From: Ptiloglossa arizonensis
Taxonomy: Eukaryota; Arthropoda; Insecta; Hymenoptera; Colletidae
NCBI RefSeq assembly: GCF_051014685.1
Contig: NW_027478438.1
Span: 248,001 to 312,000 of the forward strand
Reading direction: 5' to 3'
Length of the DNA: 64,000 bases
Below the pieces are notes generated by a model. The model ran no database searches, had not been told where the DNA came from, and was given only the letters and a program-made list of their open reading frames with translations. Each line of letters starts with the position of its first letter. The stretch's first letter is position 1. Made by a program: the position numbers and the translations under genes. This document shows, piece by piece, positions 62,940 through 64,000 of the stretch.

Positions 62940-64000
62940 GAGAAACCATCAAAATTTTCGCTGGTCTGATACTCGAAACCAATAACAGGAATGGCTTAGG
63001 GGAAAAGTACACACACCATTGTAATCCGGCGAGTTTCTACTTTCAGATACAACAGGAATTTCTCGAGTTCGTCAATGCGTTCGCGAGATATGCGAGTTTG
63101 AAGTTAAGGATTGGTTGAGAAATCATCAAAATTTTCGCGTCTGATACTCGAATCCAATAACTACAATGGCCTAGGGCAAAAATACAAATACCGTTCTAAT
63201 CGGGCGACATTCTACTTTCGCATGCAACAGGAATTTCTCGAGTTCGTCAATCCGTTCGCGAGATGTGGGAGTTTGAAAATAAGGAATGGTTGAGAAACCA
63301 TCAAAATTGTCGCAAGTCTGATACTCGAAACCAATAACTGCAATGGCCTAGGGGAAAAATACACATACCGTTGTAATCGGGCGAGTTTCTACTTTCAGAT
63401 GCAACAGGTATTTCTCGAGTTCGTCAATCCGTTCGCGAGGTATGGCAGTTTGAAGTTAAGGAATGTTTGAGGAACCATCAAAATTTTCACAATTCTGATG
63501 CTAGAAACGAATAACTGGAATGGCCAAGGGGATAAGTGCACACACCATTGCAAACGGACGAGTTTCTACTTTCAGATGCAACAGGAATTTCTCGAGTTCG
63601 TCAATCCGTTCGCGAGATATGGGAGTTTGAAGTTAAGGAATGTTTGAGAAACCATCAAAATTTTCGCAGGTCTGATACACGAAACCAGTAACTGGAATGG
63701 CCTAGGGGAAAAATACACGTACCGTTGTAATCGGGTGACTTTCTACTTTCACATGCAACTGGAATTTCTCGAGTTCGTCAATCCGTTCGCGGGATATGGG
63801 AGTTTGAAGTTAAGGAATGGTTGAGAAACCATATTAATGTTCGCAAGTCTGATACTCGAAACCAATAACTACAATGGCCTAGGGGAAAAATACACATACC
63901 GTTGCAATCGGGCGAGTTTCTACTTTCAGATGCAACAGGAATTTCTCGAGTTCGTCAATCCGTTCGCGAGAAATGGGGGTTTGAAGTTAAGGAATGGTTG
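62940..64000. repeat. ~1.06 kb repeat, second copy, running off the window
   Basis: This is the second copy of 59756-60816, including the 2-bp deletion monomer. The two copies differ at scattered sites such as GGCCAAGGGG against GGCCTAGGGC and CATCAAAATG against CATATTAATG. It is cut by the window edge, so the true repeat is longer than seen. Confidence 0.88.
63117..63291. repeat. 175-bp length-variant monomer, second copy
   Basis: This carries the same AA deletion (TTTCGCGTCTG) and the same GATGTGGGAGTTTGAAAATAAG end as 59933-60107, at the 3184-bp offset. Confidence 0.92.

Larger units (their letters stand above)
1..64000. repeat. 177-bp tandem satellite DNA array (about 361 monomers)
   Basis: The same unit repeats head to tail from the first to the last base. 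Each unit has, in order: GAGAAACC; AAAATTTTCG; a CTGATACTCGAAACC block; a CCTAGGGG block; TTGTAATCGGG; TTTCTACTTTCAG; ATGCAACAGGAA; the palindrome CTCGAG; GTTCGCGAGATATGGGA; and a final GTTAAGGAATGGTT. Unit starts at 60 and 64000 are separated by 361 x 177 bp plus 43 bp, and the individual indels found account for those 43 bp exactly. No inverted monomer, unique insert or transposable element was seen. The unit length is near a nucleosome plus linker, as in many centromeric satellites; that role is inferred. I do not recognise the family. Confidence 0.98.

Noticed and set aside
59927..63293. 60-codon open frames at 59927-60109 and 63111-63293
   Set aside because: A 2-bp deletion joins two satellite reading phases. 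They are repeat by-products, not genes.
1..64000. CRISPR array
   Set aside because: The repeats are contiguous with no unique spacers, and the unit is far longer than a CRISPR repeat.
1..64000. rRNA spacer, tRNA cluster or telomeric repeat
   Set aside because: No rRNA or tRNA sequence and no short telomere-type motif was seen. The unit is a 177-bp satellite throughout.
1..64000. Assignment to a named satellite family or species
   Set aside because: The monomer does not match the Arabidopsis 178-bp, human alpha or other common satellites as I remember them, and I cannot search a database here. A search of RepBase, Dfam and plant or animal satellite collections with the 6961-7137 unit would decide.

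Overview
The whole 64 kb is one uninterrupted tandem satellite DNA array. It holds no genuine protein gene, no RNA gene, no CRISPR array and no recognisable transposon. The unit is 177 bp, about 42% G+C, and always in the same orientation. Taking the GAGAAACC block as unit start, the first full monomer begins at 60 and the last one ends at 63999. The distance closes exactly as 361 monomers: 343 of 177 bp, plus 18 length variants (five of 175 bp, two of 176 bp, eleven of 182 bp). Arrays like this, of nucleosome-sized units without insertions, are typical of eukaryotic centromeric or pericentromeric heterochromatin. I do not recognise the family, so I cannot name the species or say whether it is plant or animal.

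Two sequence domains are visible. The left domain (1 to about 25.4 kb) opens with a mosaic of monomers (1-1827). A short higher-order repeat of three monomer types X, Y and Z follows (1828-3597). Most of the domain is a tandem duplication of a roughly 10 kb block (about 3.04-13.13 kb and 13.13-22.42 kb, offset 10088 bp). Its second copy has since gained and lost whole monomers. A transition follows, with two 885-bp five-monomer copies at 23420-25189.

The right domain (about 25.4-64 kb) uses partly different monomer subfamilies. These are marked by GATGCTAG, by a five-G run followed by AAAACACACA, by GTAACCGGG, by GAGGAACC, or by a 5-bp ATTAT insertion. It is built of nested duplications. A block starting near 27.39 kb recurs at 44.94 kb (offset 17551 bp), with 5492 bp missing from the second copy. 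Inside the first copy lies a 4430-bp head-to-tail duplication (about 32.19-36.62 and 36.62-41.05 kb). A further copy of the 40.4-44.05 kb stretch lies at 56.36-59.48 kb, and a 3184-bp-offset repeat closes the window.

Every duplication is in register with the monomer, as expected from unequal exchange between aligned repeats. The observation most worth checking is that each monomer carries two same-strand sequences resembling the mammalian CENP-B box. One is inactivated by a CG-to-CA change in a major monomer class. Such a motif would fit a centromeric role, but nothing in the sequence proves binding. The short open frames present are by-products of a 177-bp (59-codon) period and are not annotated as genes.
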